NCBI GenBank assembly: GCA_945957605.1
Contig: CAMFLR010000002.1
Coordinates: 124,001 to 188,000 of the forward strand
Origin: an uncultured Isosphaeraceae bacterium
GTDB taxonomy: Bacteria > Planctomycetota > Planctomycetia > Isosphaerales > Isosphaeraceae
Length of the DNA: 64,000 bases
Direction: 5' to 3'
The first letter of the stretch is position 1, and each line of letters begins with the position of its first letter. Below the pieces are notes generated by a model that made no database searches, was not told the origin of the DNA, and was given only the letters and a program-made list of their open reading frames with translations. Below, one piece after another: positions 7,845-17,083 of the stretch. Position numbers and translations under genes: made by a program.

Positions 7845-8112
7845 GTTTTATGCATTCCGTAATGATTCGATGACCGTTCAACTTGCGGACGGATGACGTG
7901 ATCCTGTCGCTCGCTTCCGACCTCATGTTCTCCCCAAGAAATCGCCGCGAGACAAGGGGGCCGCACCTTGACAACGCCCCTGATCGAGGCGAGATTGGAC
8001 CCTGGCCTATCTTAATTGATTGCGTGAATTCCAGACGCCCTCGATCGGCCTAGCGATCGACCCGCAAACCGGGGCGCTGGAGTTTTGTTTGATACGAGCG
8101 AGGAGTGACTTC

Positions 8113-8841
8113 ATGCGGCGGATCGTGGCGATGATGGTCCCGTGCACCATGATTGTGGCCTTCGGCTGCAGCGGCATGGGTTACAACAACCGCATGGAGA
8201 AAACGCTCGAAGATCGTCGTTACCAGATGCGGCTCGACGAAAACCTTCAGCCCGCAGTCACCGAAGGCAAGCTCCGCGAGCTCGCGATCTTCGTCCGCCC
8301 GCCCAAGCCGCTCAATGCCTCAAAAGAATTCACCCTCGGCGAAGTGCAGCCGGGCGTCTTCGACGAAACCAAGAGCTTCTACGAAACGTCTAAAACCTTC
8401 CTGCACGTCCTCGCCCGCAAGAAGCAGGCCGCCAAGAAGCCTGCCGCCAAGGGTGCCGCTCCCGCCGAACCGCCCGCCCAGCGCGGCCCGTTCAACTCCG
8501 ATGTCGTCGCCGTCCTCAAAGCGGTTTTCGGCGATGACGAGAACATCGCCGTCGAGAAGTTCAAAGACGTCAGCGAGTATAAGCCCAACAATTACAAGCG
8601 CCTGCTCTTCGAGACCGGAGCCGACGCCACCAAGAAACGCGTCGAGGTCTATCTCTTCAAACAAGGCGACTACGACGTTGCACTCATCTTCGTCTACGAC
8701 CCCGCCGAGAAGAACGCGCTCTCGTCCAAGATCGCCCTCTGCCTCGAATCATTCGCTGTCGACGCCCGCGCTCAGGCGAAGTTCGTAAACCCGAACAGCA
8801 ACGGCGAAGAAGAAGCGACAGCCGGCGAAGCGAATTTCTAA
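8113..8841 (+). CDS. Lipoprotein, function unknown
   Basis: This is a 242-residue predicted lipoprotein. An AGGAG site 8 bases before the ATG fixes the start. A hydrophobic segment then ends in lipobox VAFGC with Cys19. The mature part has a region with many charged residues (MEKTLEDRRYQMRLDENL), a segment referring to PPKPLNASKEFTLGEVQ, a lysine/alanine/proline linker at about 100-120, and a mixed alpha/beta C-terminal part. I do not recognise a family. It ends before a strong terminator and seems to be transcribed alone. Confidence 0.7.
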   Translation: MRRIVAMMVPCTMIVAFGCSGMGYNNRMEKTLEDRRYQMRLDENLQPAVTEGKLRELAIFVRPPKPLNASKEFTLGEVQPGVFDETKSFYETSKTFLHVLARKKQAAKKPAAKGAAPAEPPAQRGPFNSDVVAVLKAVFGDDENIAVEKFKDVSEYKPNNYKRLLFETGADATKKRVEVYLFKQGDYDVALIFVYDPAEKNALSSKIALCLESFAVDARAQAKFVNPNSNGEEEATAGEANF

Positions 8842-8865
8842 GACCAACCTGCTCGATCAAACGAC

Positions 8866-8912
8866 AAACGCGTGTCGACGCAACCAGCGTCACACGCGTT
8901 TTTGTTTTATTT
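8866..8912 (+). terminator. Intrinsic terminator of the 8113-8841 lipoprotein gene
   Basis: AAACGCGTGT and ACACGCGTTT form a perfect outer stem. An inner GACGC/GCGTC stem closes a 5-base loop. TTGTTTTATTT follows. A second short hairpin CGGCCAAAAGCGGCCG (8923-8938) lies right after the csrA stop on the other strand and may end csrA transcripts. Confidence 0.85.
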
Positions 8913-8939
8913 GGCGATATAGCGGCCAAAAGCGGCCGA

Positions 8940-9182
8940 TCAGACGTCGTCGAGACGGTTCATGCTGCCTGAGTCGTGCAGGGCCTCGATCTCCGAGGAA
9001 TCCCACGCCTCACGCGCTTCCTTGTGTTCGCTGTCGTGCAGCAGCTCTTCGCGAACGACAACCACGTCATCGGGCGCTTCGATTCCAAGCCGGACGTGAT
9101 TGCGGTCAACCTTGACGACCGTGATGCGGATATCGGAGCCGATCACGATGCCTTCCAGCAGTTTGCGACTCAAGACCAGCAT
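8940..9182 (-). CDS. csrA: Carbon storage regulator CsrA
   Basis: CsrA is a small dimeric RNA-binding protein that binds GGA motifs in hairpins near ribosome-binding sites and alters translation or stability of mRNAs. The 80-residue sequence starts MLVLSRKLLEGIVIG and contains HVRLGIEAPDDV and VVREEL, keeping the Arg of the V-x-R-E-E RNA-binding motif. The C-terminal extension (EALHDSGSMNRLDDV) makes it longer than the usual 60-70 residues. GGGAGGAAATGG immediately before the ATG is a strong site and contains GGA, so autoregulation is possible. It is divergent from typA. Confidence 0.95.
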   Translation of the reverse strand: MLVLSRKLLEGIVIGSDIRITVVKVDRNHVRLGIEAPDDVVVVREELLHDSEHKEAREAWDSSEIEALHDSGSMNRLDDV

Positions 9183-9586
9183 CCATTTCCTCCCTGAAAT
9201 GTCGACTGGGGTGCCACGATCCATGAAGCTCCTGCTATTTCTACGTAAATCGGACTTCCCATGCGACAACAATTTGTTCCTACATTAACGAAACGGATCA
9301 GGAGCGTCCCTCCTCTCTTAACGACCGAGTGCGCCCTTTCTGAGGTTCATTTTCGCAACATCGCCAGACCACTTTTCCTAAAAGATTATTCTCATTTTCT
9401 TTACGTCATTTTCATCTTATGAACTTCTGATTGCATGCGATATTCGACCTTGTTTGAATGCCGGTTCAGGGGTATAATGTTCACTCAAACGCTAAGGTTT
9501 GCTCTCCCACTTGTATCAGCGAATTCTGTGTTTGCTGAATCCTACCTCGAAATAGGCCCGCCCTTCACTTTCGGCGGACTTACCAC
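9183..9586 (+). promoter_or_regulatory. Divergent csrA-typA region with typA promoter
   Basis: No gene is evident. TTGTTT (9450-9455) and TATAAT (9473-9478) with 17 bases between them make a good sigma-70 promoter, about 110 bases before typA. The A/T-rich stretch 9370-9430 could be the csrA promoter on the minus strand, but no clear boxes were found there. Confidence 0.65.
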
Positions 9587-11419
9587 ATGACGCGTCGCGA
9601 AGATATCCGGAACGTGGCGATCATTGCCCACGTCGACCACGGCAAAACCACCCTGGTCGACGCCATGCTCAAGCAGTCTGGCCAGTTCCGGGCCAGCCAG
9701 CTTCAGGGCGAGTGCATCCTCGACTCGAATGACCTCGAGCGCGAGCGCGGGATCACCATTCTCGCCAAGAACATCGCCATCAATTATGGCGAAACCAAAA
9801 TCAATATCATCGATACTCCTGGCCACGCCGACTTCGGTGGTGAAGTCGAACGTACCCTGCAAATGGCCGACGGTGCCCTCGTGCTCGTCGACTCTTTTGA
9901 AGGCCCGATGCCGCAGACGAAATTCGTTCTGCGCAAAGCCTTTGCGAACAAGATCCGGCCGATCGTCGTCATCAACAAGATCGACCGTCCCGACGCTCGC
10001 CCTGACGAAGTTCTCAACGAGATCTTCGACACCTTCGTCGAACTCGGGGCCGACGAGCAGCAGCTCGACTTCCCCTACATCTTTGCCTCAGGCCGTTCGG
10101 GCTTTGCCTCGCACGACGCCAAGGCCACCTCGGGCGACATCAAGCCGCTGCTCGACATGATCGTCCAGCACGTGCCGGGCCCCGAGGTCGACACCGACAG
10201 CGCCTTCCAGATGCTTTGCACGACGCTCGACTTCTCCGAGTACGTTGGCCGCATCGCCATCGGCCGGATCCAGTCGGGCCGAGTCAAGCGCGGTCAGAAG
10301 CTCTCGCTCATGAAGGCCGGCGACGTGACGAAGTCATGCACGGTCGACGGGTTGCTCGTCTTCGAAAAGCTCGGACGTGTTGACGTCGATTCGGCCGAAG
10401 CCGGCGATATCGTCGCGATCGTGGGCGCTTCAAGCGTTGACATCGGCGACACGCTGGCCGATGCCGAGAACGCAGTCGCCTTGCCGCGAATCGAAGTCGA
10501 CGAGCCGACCCTGAGCATGATGTTCACGGTGAACGACTCGCCGCTCACCGGCGAAGGCCAGTTCCTCACGTCGCGCCACCTTAAAGAGCGGCTCGACAAG
10601 GAGTTGCAGTCGAACGTCGCCCTTCGCGTCGAGCCGACTGAAGAACGCGACTCGTTCATGGTCTCCGGCCGTGGATTGCTGCACCTCTCCGTTCTCATCG
10701 AAACGATGCGCCGCGAAGGTTACGAGTTGGCCGTCGGCAAGCCCGAGGTCATCCTCAAGCGCATGAACGGCGTCGAGCACGAGCCGTACGAATACCTCGT
10801 CGTCGACGTGCCCAACGAGCAGATGGGTCCGGTGATGGAACTCGTCGGCTCGAAGCGCGGCGAAATGATCCGAATGGACGTGAAGGGCACTTACGCTCAC
10901 ATCGAATTCGTCATTCCCGCCCGCGGATTGCTCGGTCTGAAGACCCGCCTCTTGAGCGGTACTCAGGGCGAAGCGATCATGCACCACAACTTCCACGACT
11001 ACCGCCCGTTCCGCGGCGAAATTCCTCGCCGTCTCAACGGTGTGATGATCAGCATGTGCCGCGGTCAGGCCAACGCGTTCGCGCTCGACAGTCTCCAGCA
11101 GCGCGGAACGATGTTCGTGGCGCCTGGCGACGAAGTCTACGAAGGTATGGTGATCGCCGAAAATGCCCGGTCTGACGATATGAACGTCAACCCGTGCAAA
11201 GAGAAGAAGCTCACCAACATGCGTGCTTCGGGCTCGGATAAAAACATCCTGCTCAAGCCGCCCCGCGACATCACCCTCGAAATCGCACTCGAATACATCG
11301 AGTCCGACGAACTGGTCGAGATCACGCCGACCAAGATTCGCGTTCGCAAGAAGGAACTCAGCGAAGAAGGCCGTAAGCGTGCCGAGCGCGGCGGTGCCAA
11401 GCGCGGCGTGAGCGTCTAA
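9587..11419 (+). CDS. typA: Ribosome-associated GTPase TypA/BipA
   Basis: BipA is a translational GTPase of the EF-G class that binds the ribosome and aids ribosome assembly and stress adaptation. The 610-residue sequence has all G-motifs: G1 AHVDHGKTTL, switch I ERERGITILAKN, G3 DTPGHADFGGE and G4 NKIDRPDARPD. Domain II, the EF-G-like domains III and V, and the BipA-specific C-terminal domain (RGLLGLKTRLL, then TNMRASGSDKN) follow. Length is normal. It has its own promoter and terminator, so it is monocistronic. Confidence 0.97.
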   Translation: MTRREDIRNVAIIAHVDHGKTTLVDAMLKQSGQFRASQLQGECILDSNDLERERGITILAKNIAINYGETKINIIDTPGHADFGGEVERTLQMADGALVLVDSFEGPMPQTKFVLRKAFANKIRPIVVINKIDRPDARPDEVLNEIFDTFVELGADEQQLDFPYIFASGRSGFASHDAKATSGDIKPLLDMIVQHVPGPEVDTDSAFQMLCTTLDFSEYVGRIAIGRIQSGRVKRGQKLSLMKAGDVTKSCTVDGLLVFEKLGRVDVDSAEAGDIVAIVGASSVDIGDTLADAENAVALPRIEVDEPTLSMMFTVNDSPLTGEGQFLTSRHLKERLDKELQSNVALRVEPTEERDSFMVSGRGLLHLSVLIETMRREGYELAVGKPEVILKRMNGVEHEPYEYLVVDVPNEQMGPVMELVGSKRGEMIRMDVKGTYAHIEFVIPARGLLGLKTRLLSGTQGEAIMHHNFHDYRPFRGEIPRRLNGVMISMCRGQANAFALDSLQQRGTMFVAPGDEVYEGMVIAENARSDDMNVNPCKEKKLTNMRASGSDKNILLKPPRDITLEIALEYIESDELVEITPTKIRVRKKELSEEGRKRAERGGAKRGVSV

Positions 11420-11462
11420 AGGCTCACGCGAGTTCCCAGTTTTCGATCAGTATGAATGCATA

Positions 11463-11495
11463 CGAGCCCACTAATTCACAAGATTGGTGGGCTCG
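11463..11495 (+). terminator. Hairpin terminator after typA
   Basis: CGAGCCCACTAAT and ATTGGTGGGCTCG form a 13-bp stem with a 7-base loop, followed by CGTCATTTCCTT. The U-tract is weak. The hairpin is placed 44 bases past the typA stop and before the convergent nuclease gene, so it may serve both. Confidence 0.65.
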
Positions 11496-11572
11496 CGTCA
11501 TTTCCTTCCCGGCGACACTATGCTCCGCGTAGTTGCCCCTCTTCGACCGCTCTGCGGTCATTCCTTTCCCAA

Positions 11573-12178
11573 TCAATTCACCGGGTACGTCCCCGCCTTT
11601 TTCATCGCTTCCGACAGAACGCGCATCCGCGTGCGATACGCACCGGGCGGTTCAAACCCCAGCGGCCCCGCCTCTTTCGCGGCGGCGAGCATCTCCGCCG
11701 CGATTTCGGGGAAGCCATTATCCCCATAAATCGACACGCTCTCGGCAGCGAGCTTCGCCTTGATCACAAGTGTCGAATAATTCTTGCCATTGATGAACAA
11801 GTAAGAAAGCGACCGACCAAACGGATCAAGTGTCTTGCAGCGCAGAATCTCAACGTCGGTCGCCGTCGCGAACGCCCCGCGAGCAAACGCTTTCGCTTCC
11901 GGCCCAAACGACTGGTCGAACGGAATATTGTGCTCGACGTGGCGCGTCTCGGGGGTGTCGATCCCTAGAATTCGCACGATCTCTTCATCGCCGTTCGGCC
12001 ACTTGATGACGACGGAATCACCGTCGTCGATCGTAATGGTTTGGGGATCAACCTTGATCCGCTCATGCGTCGGCCGCGTCTGCGGCTTGGGTGCGGCCTT
12101 CGCAGTTGGCGCCTGTGCCTGAGCAACATGCGCGGCTAGCAGCGTCATCACAGCAATCAGAGCAGAAAACGTACGCAT
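11573..12178 (-). CDS. Exported thermonuclease-family (SNase-like) protein
   Basis: This is a 201-residue protein with a cleavable signal (about residues 1-22, ending AHVAQAQA), so it acts outside the cytoplasm. The SNase fold is shown by ITIDDGDSVVI, then RILGIDTPETR with the catalytic Arg and Glu, and LDPFGRSLSYLF with the second Arg. These match Arg35, Glu43 and Arg87 of staphylococcal nuclease, and the Asp ligand region is also kept. It probably hydrolyses extracellular DNA or RNA using calcium, for nutrient scavenging. It is monocistronic. Confidence 0.9.
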   Translation of the reverse strand: MRTFSALIAVMTLLAAHVAQAQAPTAKAAPKPQTRPTHERIKVDPQTITIDDGDSVVIKWPNGDEEIVRILGIDTPETRHVEHNIPFDQSFGPEAKAFARGAFATATDVEILRCKTLDPFGRSLSYLFINGKNYSTLVIKAKLAAESVSIYGDNGFPEIAAEMLAAAKEAGPLGFEPPGAYRTRMRVLSEAMKKAGTYPVN

Positions 12179-12279
12179 TCGCTGATGTCTCTGTGTGGGT
12201 GAATCGATCCAGTCCCGCCGGCCGCCCTCTGTCTAGTGGGCAGCCGGCATTCATGGACGATCATCCTACCAGAGTTTCA

Positions 12280-13125
12280 TCAAGCTTTTGTGTGGCTCTT
12301 AATGAAAGCGAGCCCGTCGCGGCAAAGGCCCATCGCGTCGGGAAACAGGTCGCGCCAAACGCGGGTCGCAGCCGCCAGCGCGGGCAGGGCCCGGCCGAAC
12401 GCCTCGATCGTCACGTAACCGCTGTAACCTGTTTCCTTGAGAGCCCGCCAGTAGCCATCCCAATCAATCTGTCCAGTGCCCGGAACGCCGCGATCATTTT
12501 CAGAGACGTGCACGTGAATCGTTTCAGCCGCACACGAGTGAATCGCATCAGCCTGCGACTTCTCTTCGATATGTGCGTGGAAGCTGTCGTACATCATCTT
12601 CAAATAGGGGTGATTCACCTCACGCACGAACCGCACAGCCTGAACTGCGGTCGTGAGGAAGTAAATTTCGAAGCGATTCAAATACTCGACCGCCATCTTG
12701 ATCCCGCGTGCCTGCGCCTTATCAGCCGCCTTCCGCAAGGTATCGACACCCGCCTTGAACTCATCTTCCGTGGGACCATTACCCGAAAAGACGCCAATCG
12801 CCGAATGAATCGGTCCGCAGAGCACCTCACAGCCAAACATCTGGCCGCATTCGAGCACGCGATCGAGGTAATCAACAGCCGCGGCACGAATCGCCGGGTC
12901 AGGAGAGATCGGATTCGCCTGCGGCCCCATGACCGTCACTGCCGTCGCGCCGAGGCCAAGCGACTTGAGCCGCTCACCCAACCGCATGTAGCCCGCGTGG
13001 TCGTCGGTATTGAAGATCGGGATCTCGACCGAATCAAATCCGAGCGCGGCAATCTGTTCGAGCAAGCCGTCATGCTCGGCCGTGACGTGATCGGCCCAGA
13101 GCAGCAAGTTCATCCCGGTCTTCAT
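12280..13125 (-). CDS. Sugar phosphate isomerase/epimerase (AP2 endonuclease-like TIM barrel)
   Basis: This is a 281-residue protein of the xylose-isomerase-like TIM-barrel superfamily, close to D-tagatose/D-psicose 3-epimerases. Visible parts are LGFDSVEIPIFN (beta2), the metal-ligand region MAVEYLNRFEIYFLT (Glu), MMYDSFHAHIEEKS (Asp/His), IHVHVSENDRGVPGTG (His) and VTIEAFGRALP (Glu). That is the E-D/H-H-E metal set of the 3-epimerases. Start ATG at 13125 gives MKTGMNLLLW after a GAGG site. A terminator of the upstream Gfo/Idh gene lies between them, so it may have its own promoter, but the context is the same sugar-use cluster. Confidence 0.85.
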   Translation of the reverse strand: MKTGMNLLLWADHVTAEHDGLLEQIAALGFDSVEIPIFNTDDHAGYMRLGERLKSLGLGATAVTVMGPQANPISPDPAIRAAAVDYLDRVLECGQMFGCEVLCGPIHSAIGVFSGNGPTEDEFKAGVDTLRKAADKAQARGIKMAVEYLNRFEIYFLTTAVQAVRFVREVNHPYLKMMYDSFHAHIEEKSQADAIHSCAAETIHVHVSENDRGVPGTGQIDWDGYWRALKETGYSGYVTIEAFGRALPALAAATRVWRDLFPDAMGLCRDGLAFIKSHTKA

Positions 13126-13188
13126 TGCACGCGCCCTCAAAAAAGTGCTGGCCCTGAGATCACCAGATCAAGGAATGTGTTCATGCCG

Positions 13189-13228
13189 AAAAAGCCAATC
13201 CTCCCGGTGCCTGCCCGAGAGGATTGGC
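13189..13228 (-). terminator. Intrinsic terminator after the Gfo/Idh/MocA gene
   Basis: On the minus strand GCCAATCCTC and GAGGATTGGC form a perfect 10-bp stem followed by TTTTT. It begins 18 bases past the stop of the oxidoreductase gene. Confidence 0.85.
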
Positions 13229-13245
13229 GAACATGGCTACCGAAT

Positions 13246-14391
13246 TCAAACCTGAATCACATCTTCCCACTTGTGCTGCTCAGCCGAGTCAAGCACGGCA
13301 TCGCAAACAGCCTGGGTTTCGAGTGCTTCACGGAAGGTCGGGCTCGTCGGCTGGCCGCTGGCGAGACCGGTCAGGAAGTCGGCCACCTGGTGCACAAACG
13401 TGTGCTCATAACCGATCTGCAAGCCCGGAACCCACCAATTCTTCATGTACGGGTGGTCGCCGTCTGTGATGTGGATCGACTTCCAGCCGCGCAGCGAGCC
13501 GGGCTGGCTGTACTCGAAGTATTCGAGGCGATGCAGGTCGTGGAGATCCCACTTGATCGAGCCCAACTCGCCGTTGATCTCGAAGGTGTAAAGTGCCTTG
13601 TGACCGCGTGCGTATCGGGTCGACTCGAACAGGCCGAGCGAGCCGTTCTCGAAGCGGCAGAAGAAGCTGCACGCGTCGTCGATCTTCACTGGTTCAACCT
13701 TGCCGGTGCCGGTGTGTGTGCGCTCCTTGACGAACGTTTCCGTCGTCGCACATACGTTCTTGATCGAGCCGTTGAGCCAGAGCGCCGTGTCGATGCAGTG
13801 GGCCAGCAGGTCGCCCGTCACGCCAGAGCCGGCCGAGGCCGCGTCAAGACGCCAGAGACCCGCACCACCTTGCGGCAGGTCGGCCGAAATCGTCCAGTCC
13901 TGCAGAAAGTTCGCCCGATAGTGGAAAATCCGCCCGAGTTTGCCTTCGTCGATCAGCTTCTTGGCGAGCGTCACGGCGGGCACGCGGCGGTAGTTGTACC
14001 AAACGGTGTTGGGAACGCCCGCCTTCTCGATGGCCTCAACCATCGGCGCGGCTTCCTTGAGCGTGCGAGCCAGCGGCTTTTCGCAAAGCACCATCTTGCC
14101 CGCCTGGGCGGCGGCAATGGCGATCGGCGCGTGCGTATCGTTGGGTGTGCAGATATCAACCGCGTCGATATCCTTGCGCTCGATGATCTTGCGCCAGTCG
14201 GTCTCAAACGACTCGTACTGCCACTTGTCGGCGAACGCTTTCGCACCCTCAGCGGTGCGGCCGCAAACCGCCTTCAAAACGGGGCGATACTCCAGGTCGA
14301 AGAAGTCATTCACTCGCTTGTAAGCGTTTGAATGCGTCCGACCCATGAAGCCGTAGCCGATCAAACCGATATTCAGGGGTTTCAGCGCCAT
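13246..14391 (-). CDS. Gfo/Idh/MocA-family NAD(P)-dependent oxidoreductase
   Basis: This 381-residue cytoplasmic dehydrogenase acts on a sugar, inositol or a derived polyol or glycoside. The N-terminal Rossmann fold is shown by [19 protein letters not shown], and the family signature [12 protein letters not shown] carries the catalytic Lys. The C-terminal alpha/beta dimerisation domain contains [21 protein letters not shown], which includes the usual Asp-x-x-x-His pair. The substrate cannot be read from sequence. It lies directly downstream of the 351-residue TIM-barrel gene on the same strand (54-base gap), in line with a stepwise oxidation/isomerisation pathway. Confidence 0.93.
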   Translation of the reverse strand: MALKPLNIGLIGYGFMGRTHSNAYKRVNDFFDLEYRPVLKAVCGRTAEGAKAFADKWQYESFETDWRKIIERKDIDAVDICTPNDTHAPIAIAAAQAGKMVLCEKPLARTLKEAAPMVEAIEKAGVPNTVWYNYRRVPAVTLAKKLIDEGKLGRIFHYRANFLQDWTISADLPQGGAGLWRLDAASAGSGVTGDLLAHCIDTALWLNGSIKNVCATTETFVKERTHTGTGKVEPVKIDDACSFFCRFENGSLGLFESTRYARGHKALYTFEINGELGSIKWDLHDLHRLEYFEYSQPGSLRGWKSIHITDGDHPYMKNWWVPGLQIGYEHTFVHQVADFLTGLASGQPTSPTFREALETQAVCDAVLDSAEQHKWEDVIQV

Positions 14392-14445
14392 TGTTGATCC
14401 TATGTTCGCCCGTATGTGTTCAAAAGTGTTCGTGTGAAACGGCGA

Positions 14446-15501
14446 TTATTCCGTCCAGCCGTGGGCGTCACGCACGGCGACCATCGCGGCGAGAATGTCG
14501 TTCCACGTCTGCGGCTTGTGCATGACGGCATTGGGGAACATGCAGCCGTCCCAGCAAATGTGGCGGGTCTTCTTGGTGACGTTGCCCTTCTCATCACGCA
14601 GCCAGTAGCCGGCATACTTGACGATATCGAGCTTGCCGTTGGGATCGGTCGCCAGGCAGTGACGCCCCGTCTTGTCGTGCGAACCCGTGCCGTGAACCGT
14701 CGCATCGTTCTGGGCGACGTGGAAGTCGAGCGTCCAGGGGCGAAGCGCGTTCGTCACTGTCCGCAAAGCATCGTCGAGCTTCGACTTGTCCTGCCAGTCG
14801 TAACCTTCGGGCAGCAGACGGTCTTCGGGCGCGTTGTAGCCGAGCGTGTAGAGCAGCGTGTGAGCCATATCGGCCTGGAAGCCAACAGTATCCGGCTCGC
14901 CCACGCGTTCGAGCAGATCAACCATCTTCCGCCACGAATGCATGCCGCCCCAGCAAATCTCGCCTTCCGCCGCGAGCTTTTCGCCGTGGTCGCGAGCGAT
15001 CTTACCGGCTTGCTTGAAGGTCTCGGCGATGCGAGCCTGGTTGCCTTCGGGATCGGCGGCCCAGTCGCCAGGACCAGCAGCGGAGTCAATACGCACCACG
15101 CCGTAGGGACGAATCCCCAGCTCGCGCAGCTTCTTGGCGATCCGGCAGCCCTTGGTCACTTGCTCAAGAAACTTGGTGCGCCCTTCACCGGCATCGAGAG
15201 CGGCGCCACCACCCGTCGGCGGCCAGACCGGCGCGACGACCGAGCCAATAACGAGGTTCTTGGCCCGCACCTTATCGGCGAGCGCTTTGAGATCGTCGTC
15301 GCTGGAATCGATATCGACGTGCGGGGCGAACAGGAAGAGGTCGACACCATCGAACTTGATGCCGTCGACTTCGGCCGCGGCGGTCAGGTCGAGCATCGTG
15401 TCGAGGGAAATCGCCGGCTCAGAGCCTTCGCCCTTACCGACCACGCCCGGCCAGGCTGCGTTGTGAAGCTTCGGGAAATTGTTGGGATGGGTACCGCTCA
15501 T
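14446..15501 (-). CDS. Sugar isomerase/epimerase-like TIM-barrel protein
   Basis: This 351-residue protein has the look of the xylose-isomerase-like superfamily: [17 protein letters not shown] near the start, [19 protein letters not shown] (Glu) in the middle, [18 protein letters not shown] (Asp and His), and [27 protein letters not shown] near the end (His). It is longer than the 281-residue paralogue at 12280-13125 and clearly diverged. Planctomycetes often carry such genes beside Gfo/Idh oxidoreductases. No signal peptide is seen. The gene is next to the oxidoreductase and downstream of the cupin gene, all on the minus strand. The exact substrate is unknown. Confidence 0.8.
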   Translation of the reverse strand: MSGTHPNNFPKLHNAAWPGVVGKGEGSEPAISLDTMLDLTAAAEVDGIKFDGVDLFLFAPHVDIDSSDDDLKALADKVRAKNLVIGSVVAPVWPPTGGGAALDAGEGRTKFLEQVTKGCRIAKKLRELGIRPYGVVRIDSAAGPGDWAADPEGNQARIAETFKQAGKIARDHGEKLAAEGEICWGGMHSWRKMVDLLERVGEPDTVGFQADMAHTLLYTLGYNAPEDRLLPEGYDWQDKSKLDDALRTVTNALRPWTLDFHVAQNDATVHGTGSHDKTGRHCLATDPNGKLDIVKYAGYWLRDEKGNVTKKTRHICWDGCMFPNAVMHKPQTWNDILAAMVAVRDAHGWTE

Positions 15502-15853
15502 CGAAAGAAGCCTCTTTCATCAATGAGAAAGGGAGTGTGCATTCACTCCAGCGACGATCCGACCAGAGCGTAACGGGCCATAACGCCCCGCCCCGTCCCT
15601 TGAAATCACAGTCGGAGGATGAGAAATTCCCCACCGTCCGCGAGACGTCCGACGGAAATTCAACTCAACCTGAAAGGCACAACCGCTGACAGAATGCCAG
15701 TCGCCCGCGCGTCAATCAAGAGACCGTTTCCAATTGCCCACCGCGGTTTCGCGAGGCAATTCACACTCATATAAACTGCCCGACCTCAGGACACCCTGGC
15801 GGCACGACATCGCCAGGCATCCTGAGGTCTGGGCGAGTGGTCACAAGCAGCGC
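15502..15853 (-). terminator. 352-base gap with a compound hairpin after the cupin gene
   Basis: At 15783-15828 the arms CCTCAGGAcacCCTGGCG and CGCCAGGcaTCCTGAGG form a long two-part stem. On the minus strand TCGGGCAGTTTATA follows. It lies 25-70 bases past the cupin stop and is a plausible terminator. The rest of the gap contains nothing I recognise; a promoter for 14446-15501 would be expected here. Confidence 0.6.
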
Positions 15854-17083
15854 TTACTTCGCGTGGTCGCCCACGTTCGGCAGCGAGGCGTGAGCATCGG
15901 GTCCAAAGTAACGCAGGGTGACGAAGTTCTCGACCCCCGTGTTCTTGTAGACCACGCCCGCCTTCGCTCGCTTGTCCGAGATGAACACTTCATCCTGTGT
16001 CGTTTCACCGAAGCGGATGAAGTTCGGGCTATCAACAGCCAAGCTGCCGATCGTTCCACAGCCCTGAACCACAACGACGCCCGAAGCACCCGGATCTTTG
16101 ATCTCGACCGACTGGCCGGGATAGACCGTCAGTTCGCGAGCGCTGAAGAGCTGCTTGCCGTCGACCTTGCCGTAGACGATCCACTTGTCGACGTGCCCCT
16201 GCCCTTCGCCGCCCGAGTGAACGATCGGCTCGAGGTAGTTGTTCGCCTTGAAGTGCTCGTCGACGTTCTTTTCCCAGTCGAGCTGGTCGACGATGAAGTC
16301 GAGGTCGTGGTGCTTGTCGGCCGGCATGTCCTTGACGAGCAGTTCCCAGGGAACGCGGCGGCCCTCAACCATCGACTGATACATACCGAAGACGTCCGAA
16401 CCCCACTGCGGCTCGTACGTGACGAGCGAGCCGGGGGCGTGCAACACGGCCGGCGGAATCAACCAGCCGGTGCCAGGCTTGAGCCGGTACGCCTTCGAGT
16501 AGTCGAGGATACCGTTATCCCCCTCGTTCCAGCGCTCCAGGCACTTGCGGATATCTTCCTTCTTCGTGCCGGGCTCGAAGCCCATGAACGTATAAGGGAA
16601 GTTATTGCCTGTCCAGTTGAGCTGGGGCGGGAAGTAGTACGACTCGGGCTTCCCTTCCTGACCAACCAACGCGGCCTGCTCGGCCGTCTGGTGCATGTGG
16701 TGCGGAATTGGGCCGAGATTATCGAAAAACTTGCTGTAAACCGGCCACTTTTTGTATTTCGACCACATTGCGTCACCGATCAACTCGGGACCAAACAGGT
16801 CGACGGCGTCTTTGAGCTTGAAGCGATCGCTGCCGTTGAAGACAAAGCTGTAGCCTTCGTCGGGGCCACGATTGTCGTTGGCTGCGGGGGTCGTCGACGC
16901 GAACCACCGTTCGTCGATACCGCCGCGATGCGTGCCGAGCGCGTAAAGGTCTTGCTTGGCGAGCTTGAGCCGGGCACCCGGCATCAAAAACGAGCGAGGA
17001 ACCCAGGTCGGGGCCAGTCGGAGAATACCTTCTCCAGCGTCAAGCGCCGCGCGGACGCGGGCGTTGAGGTTCTGATCGCTCAT
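15854..17083 (-). CDS. Phosphomannose-isomerase-like double cupin
   Basis: This is a 409-residue cytoplasmic cupin. PIPHHMHQTAEQA, then GKPESYYF, then GTGWLIPPAVLHAPGSL recreate the metal-site order His-x-His, Glu and His of class I mannose-6-phosphate isomerases. A second cupin-like segment (YPGQSVEIKDPGASGVVVVQGCGTIG) lies near the C-terminus. The likely role is ketose/aldose isomerisation or sugar sensing linked to the neighbouring TIM-barrel and Gfo/Idh genes; the substrate is not known. The ATG at 17083 follows GGGAG; an upstream TTG at 17104 would place the ribosome-binding site inside the gene and is less likely. Confidence 0.75.
   Translation of the reverse strand: MSDQNLNARVRAALDAGEGILRLAPTWVPRSFLMPGARLKLAKQDLYALGTHRGGIDERWFASTTPAANDNRGPDEGYSFVFNGSDRFKLKDAVDLFGPELIGDAMWSKYKKWPVYSKFFDNLGPIPHHMHQTAEQAALVGQEGKPESYYFPPQLNWTGNNFPYTFMGFEPGTKKEDIRKCLERWNEGDNGILDYSKAYRLKPGTGWLIPPAVLHAPGSLVTYEPQWGSDVFGMYQSMVEGRRVPWELLVKDMPADKHHDLDFIVDQLDWEKNVDEHFKANNYLEPIVHSGGEGQGHVDKWIVYGKVDGKQLFSARELTVYPGQSVEIKDPGASGVVVVQGCGTIGSLAVDSPNFIRFGETTQDEVFISDKRAKAGVVYKNTGVENFVTLRYFGPDAHASLPNVGDHAK

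Noticed and set aside
12091-14331. A 746-codon open frame on the plus strand across the nuclease, epimerase and oxidoreductase genes
   Set aside because: It is antisense to three clear enzyme genes and has Arg/His/Val-rich sequence with no known motif. High GC at third positions leaves antisense frames open by chance.
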